A stretch of DNA of 54,488 bases, taken from NCBI RefSeq assembly GCF_000003815.2, contig NC_049980.1, forward strand, positions 32,029,779 to 32,084,266, read 5' to 3'. The notes below the pieces were generated by a model. It made no database searches, was not told the origin of the DNA, and saw only the letters and a list, made by a program, of their open reading frames with translations. The stretch comes from Branchiostoma floridae. Taxonomy: Eukaryota > Chordata > Leptocardii > Amphioxiformes > Branchiostomatidae. Made by a program: the position numbers and the translations under genes. Of the stretch, positions 42,601 to 45,627 are shown piece after piece (the stretch's first letter is position 1; each line of letters starts with the position of its first letter).

Positions 42601-44602
42601 TTCTTTTTCTGAGACAGTGGAAGACGAAAGATCCCACCTTTTCTGTTATGTGTGGGTTTTGTGATTTTGAATGTACATTAGTTTCTCCATTGCCTCTTCT
42701 CATGATACGCCGGGCCGCCCGTCTATAGCTAGTACGATTCTCGTCTCCACTAGTAACCACGCCTCCCCCATTGTCTGTACGTTCACATTTAATCGCCAGT
42801 CTCAATCCAAATCTATTTCAGTTGCCCAGGCCGACAGACTTGATTCATAACTCTCGTGTGCGTTAACACTGGTATTCGCTGCAATATCTATGCGGGTGTT
42901 AGATCGCTGGCCCTGCGCCCAACTCCCCGCATTCCTTGGCATGTCATTGTCCAGGGTTCGGGAAGATTGGGCTTACGATGGCTCCCCTCCTAACTAAAAC
43001 TGATGATCAATGTAGTTTTGTATCTGTATCTTTGAAAGGAATTTGACGACGACGACATTGACAAAGTAGTTGATAGTTGAAATTATTCCATATGTCACTG
43101 ACACCCTCTGTGTGGATGGACGAACCACAGGTTGAACTCAGGCAGCGAGAAGGAAGCGACCAGTACGACGTGAACCAAATTTACTACGACGACTTTCTGT
43201 TCAGCACGACCAAAACAGACTCTGTGAAGATGACTGTCCTCACCACGTATACAGCCTCCACTAGCGGCTTCATTGAGGCTCAGTTCATCACTGCTTATCC
43301 TGAAGGTTAGGGAGTTTTTTGAAAACAAAGATTCAGACAAGACAATTCGGTTGAAACTAGATCTTTCATTGGATTTACTCACTTAGACCCTTACAAGCCC
43401 TGACATCCTCCCCCCCCTCCTTTAAGACTTCGTTTCCCTTTGGCTTCCAGTTAGCAACGATTCTGGTTGTTCTTAGGCTGATGATCATCCATACTTGACC
43501 TATAACTTAATTTTTCTTTTAGTAACCATTTAACTTCTTGGTGGTTTGGCTCTTGGCCGGTAAGTTCATTTAGGATGTCGTGCCACGATGTACCTAGAAT
43601 TTTCAGAGCATTAAGGCATTTGCGTTGGCAGATTAAAGTGTCTATTTATTCTTGGTTAGATTAGATATTGAAATAAGTGCTAATATTTTCTGGGATTTAA
43701 AGATTGTCCACATGTATGTTTACGTTTCAGACTTTGAATTGATACCAGCACTCGCCCGATTCCAGCAACACATCGACAGGAGGTCAAGAATGCCGGTACT
43801 CGCAGAAGCGTCTAATTGGTCTCTTGCTGACTGCGCCATCAGGTGTTTGGAAGAACCCACATTTTTCTGCCAGTCGTTTCAGTACGAGGCTGGTATAAGG
43901 CACTGCGAGATGTTTGGATGGGCGGCTCCAAAGGATAGACTGGAACGACTGGTGATGAATTCAAGCATCTCGTATTTTGAGCGGCATTTTGAAAGTTAGT
44001 ATATCTGGAATGTTCACATTCTCATCAAATGTACTTCATTTAATGTTATTTCAACTTGCTCCTATCGATTGTGTATGAGTATGTCTCTTCTTGTCAAACG
44101 AGATTTTTTTCTCTTTACGTGCTTCATACAATTCAATTGCTAGTGTCCATTCTTCCTGATGGCAATATATTTTCTTTCTCCAGCTTATTTCCTGTTCGAA
44201 TGGACTCCACGCATGGCCTGCTCGTGTATGTATGCGAACAGCGATACACGTGTACCACAGATAGGCCCGTGTTTAGCGCAGCATCCTCAAAACCACTGGC
44301 TGCACACTGCAGAGGGAACTCTTAGAAACGGAGAAACTTCACAGTGTCTCGAGCTTGTTCCCGATAACGAAGTTATCGCGACAGCCTGCTCACCGATCAG
44401 AGAGTCTATGTTGTTTGAAGTCATTGATGACACCCTGAGCTGGAGGGTGTTGGGGAGAGAGGTTTGCTTCGATAACAGAGATGGTGTGGTAGAGCTGGTG
44501 AACTGTTCTGATGGTCGAAACGTTTTGAGGAAACTACCGTTACACGAGACAACTGAGTTGGTGACGATTTCTACTCCATGTGACGCCAGAGAAGGTAAAT
44601 AA
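9529..44602 (+). CDS. Giant multidomain secreted mosaic lectin-like protein, 27 exons, about 1,729 aa
   Basis: Exons: 9529-9619, 12289-12519, 13751-13802, 14095-14161, 14788-14927, 15683-15723, 16451-16611, 17026-17197, 17568-17672, 18979-19082, 19515-19701, 20564-20787, 21864-22023, 22700-22993, 23990-24121, 27036-27214, 27423-27566, 30101-30242, 31942-32214, 35813-35987, 37504-37745, 40142-40585, 41247-41540, 42159-42436, 43131-43305, 43731-43994, 44184-44602. All junctions are GT-AG and total 5,190 nt in one open frame. Order: signal peptide, PAN-like, LCCL, CUB-like, CTLD, F5/8C, Link, trefoil, F5/8C, WxxW, F-type lectin, discoidin-like, half F-type lectin, discoidin-like, PAN, R-type. 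Every module boundary is phase 1. No membrane anchor is visible, so secretion is inferred. I do not recognise a named gene with this order. Whether it is one transcript rather than two or more needs cDNA; the unbroken phase across 27 exons favours one. Confidence 0.78.
9620..12288. other. Intron 1, repeat-filled
   Basis: It holds a LINE 3' fragment (10060-10487). Near 11651 and 11842 there is a direct repeat (CGCACCAAGGACAC) about 190 bp apart, inside a stretch open on the minus strand that I do not recognise. No exon with motif support was found. Confidence 0.6.
10060..10487 (+). mobile_element. LINE 3' fragment (CR1/L2-like) with zinc-knuckle-type end
   Basis: From 10122 the + strand encodes EVCPFCPNEIEDERHFVMNC followed by SRYKD, the C-x2-C...E-x-H-x4-C motif at the C terminus of many non-LTR retrotransposon ORF2 proteins. 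The frame then breaks. The element ends near a CAATAAAG tail at 10473-10481. It is a dead, 5'-truncated copy. Confidence 0.75.
12289..12519 (+). CDS. Exon 2: PAN/apple-like module (residues about 31-107)
   Basis: A single phase 1-1 exon after a TCTTCCAG acceptor. It encodes a cysteine pattern with ACLGGLFD, ATCAHLCTVSGSCGAFVHV and SCTLQQAC. The central C-x3-C-x5-C-x-x-F pattern is typical of PAN/apple folds, which bind proteins or sugars. Assignment is by pattern only; a WSC-like fold is the alternative. Confidence 0.6.
12650..13032 (+). mobile_element. LINE 3' fragment with ATTC-type tail
   Basis: The strand encodes YHNERIVLDEYIRKEFPYFE and then LNATDKFLFLMRL, which looks like the C-terminal end of a LINE ORF2. 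It ends in TACAATAAAG followed by (CATT) repeats at 13018-13031. 5'-truncated and non-functional. It lies in intron 2 of the mosaic gene. Confidence 0.6.
13055..13160. repeat. Short tandem repeat of GATATCGATAACAAT type
   Basis: Three or four diverged units of GATATTGATAA / GATATCGATAACAAT with ATTC-rich spacers. Intronic low-complexity DNA. Confidence 0.7.
13751..15723 (+). CDS. Exons 3-6: LCCL domain (residues about 108-207)
   Basis: Four exons, 13751-13802, 14095-14161, 14788-14927 and 15683-15723, with internal phases 2, 0 and 2, and phase 1 at both ends. The LCCL hallmarks are all present: first Cys in CNAT, CPPGC, GPIYGDGMYS, VCKAAVHHGWI, the GGAVTVRKY strand and RNGV.ALGYDGGVQTSFHF at the end. 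All four consensus cysteines are there, so the fold should be intact. LCCL domains occur in secreted proteins such as cochlin and are linked to lipid or LPS binding and innate defence (family knowledge). A 100-N gap and AT-rich DNA lie in its introns. Confidence 0.92.
13830..14075. repeat. AT-rich low-complexity tract
   Basis: Long runs of AAATTTTTAAATTT-like and TTTAATTTCTTTT-like sequence fill the intron between LCCL exons 3 and 4. Confidence 0.85.
14386..14512. other. 100-N gap (14399-14498) flanked by an inverted repeat
   Basis: AACGTTAATGCCC lies just upstream of the gap and GGGCATTAACCC just after it: inverted copies of one sequence. The missing piece is probably the loop or arms of a foldback element. 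Confidence 0.7.
15259..15401. repeat. Hairpin/foldback with arms of about 50 bp
   Basis: GATATCGTAATCTCCAAGCA and the downstream GATTCCTCC...GACAGTAACATAAGC pair with GCTTATGTTACTGTC...GGAGGAATCTGCTTGG and AGATTAATGATATCG. The loop is about 35 bp. It is a MITE-like palindrome in intron 5. Confidence 0.85.
15486..15510. repeat. (GA)n microsatellite
   Basis: About a dozen GA units within intron 5. Confidence 0.95.
16451..17197 (+). CDS. Exons 7-8: CUB-like domain (residues about 208-318)
   Basis: Exons 16451-16611 and 17026-17197 meet at a phase 0 junction. The translation has GCDSVITASSRSREFYSNSP, then ECKLYIIGNPGG, KFSFSLSDEDELEV and FVGKYTNTAVASLDFG. The first Cys, the S-P turn, the second Cys and the F-x-L-x-x-x-D-x-L strand follow CUB order, but only two cysteines of the usual four are obvious. 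CUB domains mediate protein interaction in extracellular proteins. Confidence 0.65.
16688..16830 (+). repeat. Dispersed repeat, second copy at 37195-37385
   Basis: Both copies contain GTGTGTCTG, GGTAGG(T)GTGGGTAGG-type sequence, GGAAAA.CAAAGGT or CCAAGGT, and GCAGCAGAA in the same order. They are in the same orientation. Confidence 0.55.
17568..19701 (+). CDS. Exons 9-11: C-type lectin-like domain (residues about 319-450)
   Basis: Exons 17568-17672, 18979-19082 and 19515-19701, with internal phases 1 and 0. This is a long-form CTLD: CPFGWRAWGDSCYYF, AVSACHNMAGAHVVEINSEA, YWVGLRFS (the WIGL core), WWSDGT, DTCVIM, then HCGHGARVVCE. All fold cysteines are present. The calcium/sugar motifs (EPN or QPD, and WND) are absent; the WND position reads WTT. 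Calcium-dependent sugar binding is therefore unlikely and protein recognition more likely. The first intron holds several MITE-like elements and a gap. Confidence 0.92.
17875..18080 (+). repeat. Dispersed repeat, inverted copy at 24345-24545
   Basis: This copy reads AGCCAATCAA, CCCTCCTGTTGT, CAGCCAATCAC and GACGTGATTGGCTGG. The copy at 24345-24545 has the reverse complement in order (CCAGCCAATCACGTC to AACAACAGGAGGG to GATTGGCTGAC). The two bracket the lectin, discoidin, Link and trefoil exons. Confidence 0.75.
18085..18253. other. 100-N gap (18109-18208) flanked by an inverted repeat
   Basis: ATAGATAGATGATGGGCGTGG lies before the gap in shortened form as GATAGATGATGGGCGTGG, and CCAAGCCCATCATCTATC after it. 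These are inverted copies, so the unsequenced piece sits in a palindrome. Confidence 0.8.
18257..18758. mobile_element. Possible TIR element of about 500 bp
   Basis: AGAACATGGCCACTACCCC starts it and GGGGTAGTGGCCATGTTCT ends it, a perfect 19-bp inverted terminal match. No transposase is encoded. A smaller palindrome lies inside at 18578-18696. Confidence 0.7.
18578..18696. mobile_element. MITE-like palindrome (GTGCAGAAA termini)
   Basis: GTGCAGAAACAGTGTTGT at the left end mirrors ACAACACTTTTTCTGCAC at the right. TATCCAAAAAGTGTGGTACT occurs twice on the left arm in near copies and inverted on the right. It is nested within the 18257-18758 element. Confidence 0.8.
19985..20325. mobile_element. 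MITE-like foldback of about 340 bp
   Basis: GTGGTATCTCACTGCACCTG on the left pairs with AGTGCAGTGAGATACCTC on the right. TTCACACTGTAGCTAAGCGC pairs with the TAGCTCCAGTGCGAA side. It has no coding content and lies in the intron before the first F5/8C exon. Confidence 0.75.
20564..22023 (+). CDS. Exons 12-13: F5/8 type C (discoidin) domain, N-terminally short (residues about 451-578)
   Basis: Exons 20564-20787 and 21864-22023 join at phase 0. Core motifs: RPWVELDFGREIYVAAIET, YSLQTSTDGVVYND, then FIQPRLWSRYLRVLPV and LGVLECE, matching the second half of discoidin domains (IPAR-Y-R-x-x-P and the terminal G-C). The usual first 40-50 residues are missing. A second in-frame acceptor at 20464 would extend the exon to 20465 in the same phase, but the added peptide includes a T-rich tract translated as FFFHF that looks intronic. 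Confidence 0.8.
20985..21072. mobile_element. Palindromic element, GTTACTCAAGCAACTGG family
   Basis: CAGTTACTCAAGCAACTGG and GGTTGCTTGAGTAACTGC form an inverted pair about 10 bp apart, preceded by GACATCCAGGTAATAAGAT. Related copies occur at 28589-28992 and 29238-29362. Confidence 0.8.
21196..21652. mobile_element. Possible TIR element of about 450 bp
   Basis: CAGGGGATCCGC near 21199 is mirrored by GCGGATCCCCTTG near 21640. The internal sequence has no recognisable coding region. The terminal repeats are short, so support is modest. Confidence 0.4.
22024..22375. repeat. Tandem repeat, unit about 110 bp, three diverged units
   Basis: Each unit contains CTATAGCTATTG / CTACAAGTATTG / CTACAGCTATTG, then GTA.T.A.AAAGT, a TACATG(A/T)G stretch and AGTAC.TTTG.CAAG. 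The array starts directly after the exon 13 donor. Confidence 0.7.
22520..22615. repeat. CA-rich imperfect microsatellite
   Basis: Interrupted CACACA / CGCGCA / CACATA runs upstream of the Link exon. Confidence 0.85.
22700..22993 (+). CDS. Exon 14: Link (hyaluronan-binding) domain, divergent (residues about 579-676)
   Basis: A single 294-nt phase 1-1 exon. Link features: GVFNMGPKLSFPAAQHHCAR, RMASPSELQAAFQAGLSG, AWLNDQTGRYI, GIISWGF and NVWCM at the end. The first and fourth consensus cysteines are present; the second and third, which pair with each other in known Link domains, are both replaced. Link modules bind hyaluronan in proteins such as TSG-6 and aggrecan. Binding here is uncertain because of the lost disulfide. 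Confidence 0.85.
23455..23912. mobile_element. Nested inverted repeats around 100-N gap (23576-23675)
   Basis: CTCTCCAAGCAGA (23455) is inverted at 23740 (TCTGCTTGGAGAG as ATCTGCTTGGAGAG). AATAAATTCAGCAAACATAA (23676, with the following AGTACCA) is inverted at 23884-23911. Two overlapping palindromic repeats thus enclose the gap. Confidence 0.75.
23990..24121 (+). CDS. Exon 15: trefoil (P-type) domain (residues about 677-720)
   Basis: A 132-nt phase 1-1 exon encoding GCSTPLVARQPCAWDDVTPY and then ECELHGCCWDPYPGYPACF. All six trefoil cysteines are in the standard order, with the R before the second Cys and the GCCWD core. Trefoil modules are typical of mucus-associated secreted proteins. The longest open frame here is in another frame and misses this exon. 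Confidence 0.9.
24345..24545 (-). repeat. Dispersed repeat, inverted relative of 17875-18080
   Basis: See the copy at 17875. This copy continues into GCTCTAACGCAGCG, which recurs near 18757 (GTTCTAACGCAGCG). Confidence 0.7.
24860..25411 (+). mobile_element. LINE 3' fragment with CATTGT tail
   Basis: The strand encodes RICTFCNDRCVENEVHFLLE followed by CPLYTEMRTS, the C-x2-C...E-x-H-x4-C motif of LINE ORF2 ends. A stop interrupts it, then LSKEQMFNYIMTTNRYNALG continues in frame. The tail is GCAATAAAGATCATTGTCAT with CATTGT repeats. 5'-truncated, decayed, in the intron before F5/8C copy 2. Confidence 0.8.
25690..25765 (-). mobile_element. tRNA-derived SINE head
   Basis: On the minus strand the sequence has an A-box-like TGGCTCACTCAGTTAGG and a B box GAGTTCGATTCCC, spaced as in tRNAs. 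The ends do not pair into an acceptor stem, so it is better read as a tRNA-derived SINE or tRNA relic than as a working tRNA gene. Confidence 0.6.
26385..26495 (+). repeat. Dispersed repeat, inverted copy at 30828-30940
   Basis: CGAGTGATAGATTAGCAGAT and GAACCCGAAACTTATCTTAA here match in reverse complement the segment at 30828-30940. The pair brackets the whole F5/8C copy 2 (exons 16-18). Confidence 0.85.
26607..27000. mobile_element. LINE 3' tails on both strands
   Basis: TTTTATTTATTCAACATCAA at 26607 is the reverse complement of a LINE-type AATAAA tail (minus strand). CTCAATAAATCAAAGCAAAG with AAGC repeats at 26965-26993 is a + strand tail. No coding part was recognised between them. Confidence 0.5.
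27036..30242 (+). CDS. Exons 16-18: complete F5/8 type C (discoidin) domain (residues about 721-875)
   Basis: Exons 27036-27214, 27423-27566 and 30101-30242, with phase 0 inside and phase 1 outside. Motifs: TCSVEQSGMEKAAATLTAS at the start, WLQVDL, IAGVITQGRADGDQWVTSYK, WDTYAEEG, VFEGNTDR, then VPARFVRFHPL and MRMEVLLC, the terminal cysteine. This is a textbook discoidin domain. Such domains bind anionic lipids, collagen or carbohydrate. The FEGNTDR stretch resembles the F.ANTD strand of the first copy, so the two probably share origin. Confidence 0.95.
28000..28053. repeat. Short hairpin
   Basis: GGACTGTACGAGCAACCT and AGGTTGCTCGTGCAGTCC are near-perfect inverted copies separated by 17 bp that contain CCATGGAGG. 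It lies in the intron between exons 17 and 18 and its role is unknown. Confidence 0.8.
28589..28992. mobile_element. TIR element with 100-N gap (28628-28727)
   Basis: AGGCCAAAAATAGTTACTCA with AGCAACTG lies directly before the gap and is mirrored by CAGTTGCTTGAGTAACTATT with TTTGGCCT at 28957-28984. The inside encodes a short open stretch ending LPDLFSVTDEG. The element is of the same family as 20985-21072 and 29238-29362. Confidence 0.8.
29238..29362. mobile_element. Palindromic element, GTTACTCAAGCAACTGG family
   Basis: CGCCAAAAGCAGTTACTCAA and ACTGCTTTTTGGCG(T) form the ends, with CAACTGGAT and ATCCAGTTG inside. It starts with TCGATGAAGGTTAGACATCC, the inverse of the end of the 28589-28992 element, so the two lie head to head. 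Confidence 0.8.
29403..29470 (+). mobile_element. LINE 3' tail fragment
   Basis: CATATGGGCCATAGTGCCTG followed by ACAATAAAC matches the end of the RT-bearing element at 37050-37095 (TTATGGGCCTTGGTGCCTG, ACAATAAAC). Only the tail remains. Confidence 0.7.
30555..30720 (-). mobile_element. LINE 3' tail, minus strand
   Basis: TTTGACTTTGACTTTATTCA is the reverse complement of an AATAAAGTCAAAGTCAAA tail, a common LINE 3' end. The adjacent sequence has no recognised coding region. Confidence 0.55.
30828..30940 (-). repeat. Dispersed repeat, inverted copy of 26385-26495
   Basis: It contains TTAAGATAAGTTTCGGGTTC and ATCTGCTAATCTATCACTCG, the reverse complement of the partner, with few differences. 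Confidence 0.85.
31496..31757. mobile_element. MITE-like foldback with GC-rich arms
   Basis: GTCGGACGAGCACGTCACCG with GAACGTACTGCGCCTGCGC is mirrored by GCGCAGGCGCAGTACGTTCC with GGTGACGTGCTTGTCGGAC. The spacer is about 180 bp. It sits in the intron before the WxxW exon. Confidence 0.88.
31760..31930 (-). repeat. GTGACGT-rich repeat, inverted copy upstream of exon 19
   Basis: ATACGGGAGCTA, GTGACGTCCGACCTATTA and ATGGCAATACATTTTTTTCA are the reverse complement of elements in the tandem copies at 32936-33345. The last ACGTCAC lies about 12 bp from the exon 19 acceptor. Confidence 0.8.
31942..32214 (+). CDS. Exon 19: mucin-2-type WxxW domain (residues about 876-966)
   Basis: A single phase 1-1 exon. 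It encodes CTLWTRWFDRDDTSGTGDAE (WxxW, then the D-x-x-x-G-x-GD-x-E core), QICSGPSAIQAR, FYCINSDQSDGSCLDYEV and RFCC. This is the short module found next to mucin and CILP-type proteins. It occurs in secreted gel-associated proteins; its ligand is not known to me. The exon sits between two inverted copies of a GTGACGT-rich repeat. Confidence 0.93.
32225..32640 (-). mobile_element. Probable LINE 3' fragment, minus strand
   Basis: AAATCATCTTTATTACACAC reads on the minus strand as GTGTGTAATAAAGATGATTT, a LINE-like tail. The following 400 bp have no clear coding motif. A short near-tandem TTTAGACCCAGATACA(T/A)C occurs near 32400-32435. Confidence 0.5.
32650..32890. repeat. GGTCGCT/AGCGACC-rich palindromic tract
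   Basis: GGTCGCTGAGCGACC is itself a palindrome, and GTCGC, GAGCGACCATTGAGCGA and ACCACTAGGGTCGG variants recur in both orientations. Probably another decayed foldback element. Confidence 0.55.
32936..33345 (+). repeat. Two tandem copies of the GTGACGT-rich repeat
   Basis: Unit 1 (about 32936-33150) and unit 2 (about 33165-33345) both contain AGTGG(G/A)ACGTGG, GTTAACTAAGTTATTGATA, ATAGGTCGGACGTC and AGCTCCCGTATTTTTGAAAC. The family is inverted at 31760-31930, so exon 19 lies between inverted copies. Confidence 0.85.
33360..33760. repeat. TACGTA-rich dispersed repeat, split by a mariner
   Basis: Dense in CGTAC and GTACG. Its right end, GGGTTCACACGTACGTATA, continues after the mariner as TATTCAAGTCCGTTTGAGGT. 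An inverted uninterrupted relative lies near 35507-35558. The open frame at 33334-33741 has no motif support. Confidence 0.65.
33762..34342 (+). pseudogene. Internally deleted mariner/Tc1 transposon with transposase remnant
   Basis: Terminal inverted repeats of about 35 bp: CGAGGGGCGTGCAATAAGTA with ATGGTCCTGACCCA on the left and TGGGTCAGGACCATTACTAA with TTGCACGCCCCTCG on the right, bordered by TA on both sides. From 33947 the frame encodes the transposase start: MEPVECRAVIRFLCLKGRTP, then FDEINETYGDDAPSYDLVKR, FKRGWKSVETAPRSGRPS. After about 34180 it jumps, in another frame, to the C terminus CIKRWEKCITLGDSYEEKD with TAA at 34266. The catalytic D,D(34)D region is gone. It is about 580 bp against about 1.3 kb for an intact mariner, so it is non-autonomous. 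Confidence 0.9.
34440..34880 (-). mobile_element. LINE 3' fragment, minus strand
   Basis: The minus strand encodes CPKHIEDEFHFLMECSKYTI followed by LRNELFTFLESITADFKN, the same C-terminal LINE motif (E-x-H-F-x2-x-C-x2-Y) as at 10122. The element ends at 34443 with TGCAATAAAGTTCTTCTGTT (read on the minus strand). 5'-truncated. Confidence 0.8.
34930..35560. repeat. TACG-rich dispersed repeat (two inverted halves)
   Basis: ATATATACGCACGTGTGAAC near 34976 and AAATATACGCACGAGTGAAC near 35534 are similar ends in the same orientation. GCATACGCACC, ATACGGACC and CGTATGCG variants fill the span. A run of (CAAA)n lies near 35305-35328. No coding support. Confidence 0.6.
35813..37745 (+). CDS. Exons 20-21: F-type lectin (fucolectin) domain with intact sugar motif (residues about 967-1105)
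   Basis: Exons 35813-35987 and 37504-37745 join at phase 2. The N-terminal half reads NVAFGKPAFQTSTGMPPHLA, VDGNTNG, SCTHTAG and PTWWVDLGQSYVV. The second half gives RVVIFNRQDCCPERLNPFNI and CEVQVFPAAG. The F-type fucose motif H-x26-R-x-D-x4-R/K is met exactly: the His of SCTHT, 26 residues, then R-Q-D-CCPE-R, including the vicinal CC. Fucose binding is therefore likely. A decayed LINE fills the intron between the two halves. Confidence 0.95.
36027..36095 (-). mobile_element. LINE 3' tail, minus strand, abutting a + strand LINE
   Basis: CAATGAATGAATG..GAACTTTATTGCTCGACAAT reads on the minus strand as an AATAAAGTTCATTCA tail. Its GTACAACGTATGGCAACAA matches GTACAATGTATGGCAACAA of the 34440-34880 LINE. 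It stops abruptly at about 36095, where the RT element begins. Confidence 0.75.
36096..37095 (+). pseudogene. Decayed non-LTR reverse transcriptase (CR1-like)
   Basis: Across shifting frames the strand encodes LSVEHLKHAGPRLTVLLSLL, KVILIPIIKKQNTNPSLKNN, the RT block VFVCFLDAAEAFDKVNHYVL (F-L-D-x-x-x-A-F-D), then VNHLLYADDMCLICPSVKAL with the YADD active-site box. Frameshifts and stops (for example after 36578) and a lost piece near 36610-36650 make it inactive. It ends TGCCTGACAATAAAC at 37086-37100. It is inserted in the intron within the F-type lectin domain. Confidence 0.88.
37195..37385 (+). repeat. Dispersed repeat, second copy at 16688-16830
   Basis: See the partner. ATGTGGGTAGGTGTTGGAAA and AACAAAGGTTAAGGTCGA are the best-conserved parts. 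Confidence 0.55.
38577..39970. repeat. Tandem array of diverged repeat units (about 300-450 bp)
   Basis: TTAATTATGCAAAT with TAA(G)TCC(T)CATTTGCATAA recurs near 38900, 39200, 39635 and 39950. CCAGTTATCCTC.TTGGAATG and CCCCTGC.GT recur near 39008, 39310 and 39757. GAAAAACTGCTAT.ATAGAATAT occurs twice. Related single copies lie at 5930-6960 and 41870-42070. Confidence 0.75.
40142..40585 (+). CDS. Exon 22: single-exon discoidin-like module (residues about 1106-1253)
   Basis: A 444-nt phase 1-1 exon encoding AAKALDGDAGTHWNPMGTPQ, then NNWYIVLDLTAPQTLTRIAV, AFTLHKSQVG, RFWMFVITRTFSGWQPWLTE and LDLYG. The D-G-x-x-x-T-x-W, W-x-x-x-D-L and terminal L-Y-G pattern places it in the galactose-binding/discoidin superfamily, but with few cysteines. 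The ligand is unknown. Confidence 0.8.
41247..41540 (+). CDS. Exon 23: C-terminal half of an F-type lectin domain (residues about 1254-1351)
   Basis: A phase 1-1 exon that begins inside the fold at DHWWYVDLDRQWAIDRVTVV and continues FFIHIGDDGQNVSANPQCG, then SIAASQSEVTISCGGMRGRY and LEFSELEVYPV. It aligns by eye with exon 21 (IHIGDSDQ, ANPQCG/TNPQCG, GMWGRYVSVR). The N-terminal half is absent, and the fucose motif R-x-D-CC is replaced by KPVSVDL, so sugar binding has probably been lost. Confidence 0.85.
41870..42070. repeat. Isolated copy of the TTATGCAAAT repeat family
   Basis: TTTCCTCATTGATTATGCAA with AAATC.ACATTTACAACATATA matches units of the 38577-39970 array. Confidence 0.5.
42159..43305 (+). 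CDS. Exons 24-25: discoidin-like beta-sandwich module (residues about 1352-1502)
   Basis: Exons 42159-42436 and 43131-43305, phase 0 inside. The translation has INVAALSSGGQCVD, IIDGQLTPRPGQLGW, GSWVQLKFDGYYFINRAKIA, TIRLTFNDGSYQDVELR and IEAQFITAYPEG. The order (start strand, D-G, W-V-Q-L, I-x-x-x-R-L-x-F, E-x-x-x) is that of galactose-binding discoidin-like domains, but it is remote. The 43131 acceptor has a weak pyrimidine tract; the frame supports it. Confidence 0.65.
42480..42680 (+). repeat. Dispersed repeat, relatives at 4840-5000 and 48830-48925
   Basis: The first part (TAATTGCAAGTAGCACGAAA) matches GCTAATTGCAAGTGACAAAA near 48840. The second part (CTCTAATATAA..TTTCGACTTCTTTTTCTGA) matches 4840-5000. 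One element is thus seen in three partial copies. Confidence 0.6.
43731..43994 (+). CDS. Exon 26: PAN/apple domain (residues about 1503-1590)
   Basis: A phase 1-1 exon with ADCAIRCLEEPTFFCQSFQY followed by HCEMFGW. The C-x3-C-x7-C-x2-F-x-Y and final C pattern is a clear PAN_1 signature, better than in exon 2. PAN domains bind proteins or carbohydrates. Confidence 0.8.
44184..44602 (+). CDS. Exon 27: R-type (ricin-like) beta-trefoil module and stop (residues about 1591-1729)
   Basis: After a TTTCTCCAG acceptor the frame reads TYFLFEWTPRMACSCMYAN, then GTLRNGETSQCLELVPDNEV, TACSPIRE, LFEVIDDTLSWRVLGREVCF and VELVNCSDG. The repeated CLxL...C and F.V....L.W...CF patterns resemble mannose-receptor cysteine-rich or ricin B repeats; this is a remote match. 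The frame ends at TAA 44600-44602. A possible donor (GTAAAT) lies at 44595, so a further downstream exon cannot be excluded. AATAAA at 44598-44603 overlaps the stop. Confidence 0.6.
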
Positions 44603-45039
44603 ATCCATGTGACAGTTTCAGTAGCATACCTTAATTAGGTCAGCTAGAAGCTAGCAGTTATGTGGTTGAGATTGACTGACTTGCCCAGTCATTGGTAGAT
44701 TTGTTGCTGGTCATACATTAAGGTAGAAAATCACGTAAGTCAAAATAGATGTCTGAAATGTCATTCCACAATGGCTTGACCTATTCTACATTACGTATTG
44801 ATGTATTGCTTTTGGTCGATTATTATATTTCAGGCATACCACAGGTATGGTGAAATATATTGTATTCGTTATGTTTCTGCTTCTTATATTTCAATCCATA
44901 TATATTGTTTTTTGTCGCATCTCTTCTTCTCCTGCCAAATCTTCAAATGGAATCAACGTTTTCATTTTGAGACCAAATGAGCTGAGAAATTTGGCAGGGA
45001 GGTAGAGATAGCATACCCCCATGCTGTTTTTAATTTTTT

Positions 45040-45450
45040 ATACAGGCCTTAGAAATGATTGTATTTAGGATGTTGGTCATTTTTAGACCAAAAATATATA
45101 TTTTTGGGCCCCTGTTCCCTAGTATTACAACCCAATGACCTGCAATTTGGTGCAGATATGCATTAGACATATGCCCACAATATGCCATCAACGTTTTGCA
45201 TATATTACTTGAAAAATGAGTTATTTTGGGATTTTGGGCCATTTTTGACAAAAATATATATTTTTGGCTCCTATGCTCTTGCATTAAAACCCAATTGGTC
45301 TGACAGTACTTCTATGTGCCCACAGTACTTCATGTTCACTTTGGGCACACATACACAGAATTGTTGAAATTTGGTACTTTTGCCATTTTTAGCCTACAAA
45401 TATATAGTTTGACCAAAAGTGTATATTTTTGCTTCAGTATTAGAAATGGA
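45040..45450. repeat. Three diverged tandem units of about 160 bp
   Basis: GGTCATTTTTAGACCAAAAA / GGCCATTTTTGACAAAAATA / GCCATTTTTAGCCTACAAAT, each followed by TATATATTTTTGG-like sequence, a GCATTA(C/A)AACCCAAT stretch and GCCCACA, at about 150-160-bp spacing. Confidence 0.8.
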
Positions 45451-45510
45451 AAATGGGTCACATGGAGCTGTCCATTTTGCATAGATAGGGGTGTTCTGGA
45501 AGCGCCATTA

Positions 45511-45627
45511 CTGTAAATGCATTTAATTTCGCGGGGATTTAATTTCGCGGTAGCGGCAAAATGGACATTTCGCGGTGGATTTAATTTCGCGGTAGCGCCA
45601 TCCCGCGAAATTCAATGCATTTTCAGC
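45511..45627. mobile_element. MITE-like palindrome rich in AATTTCGCGG
   Basis: ACTGTAAATGCATTTAATTT with CGCGG at the left is mirrored by CCGCGAAATTCAATGCATTT at the right. GATTTAATTTCGCGGTAGCG occurs twice inside. Related: 51487-51608 and, weakly, 50636-50690. Confidence 0.8.
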
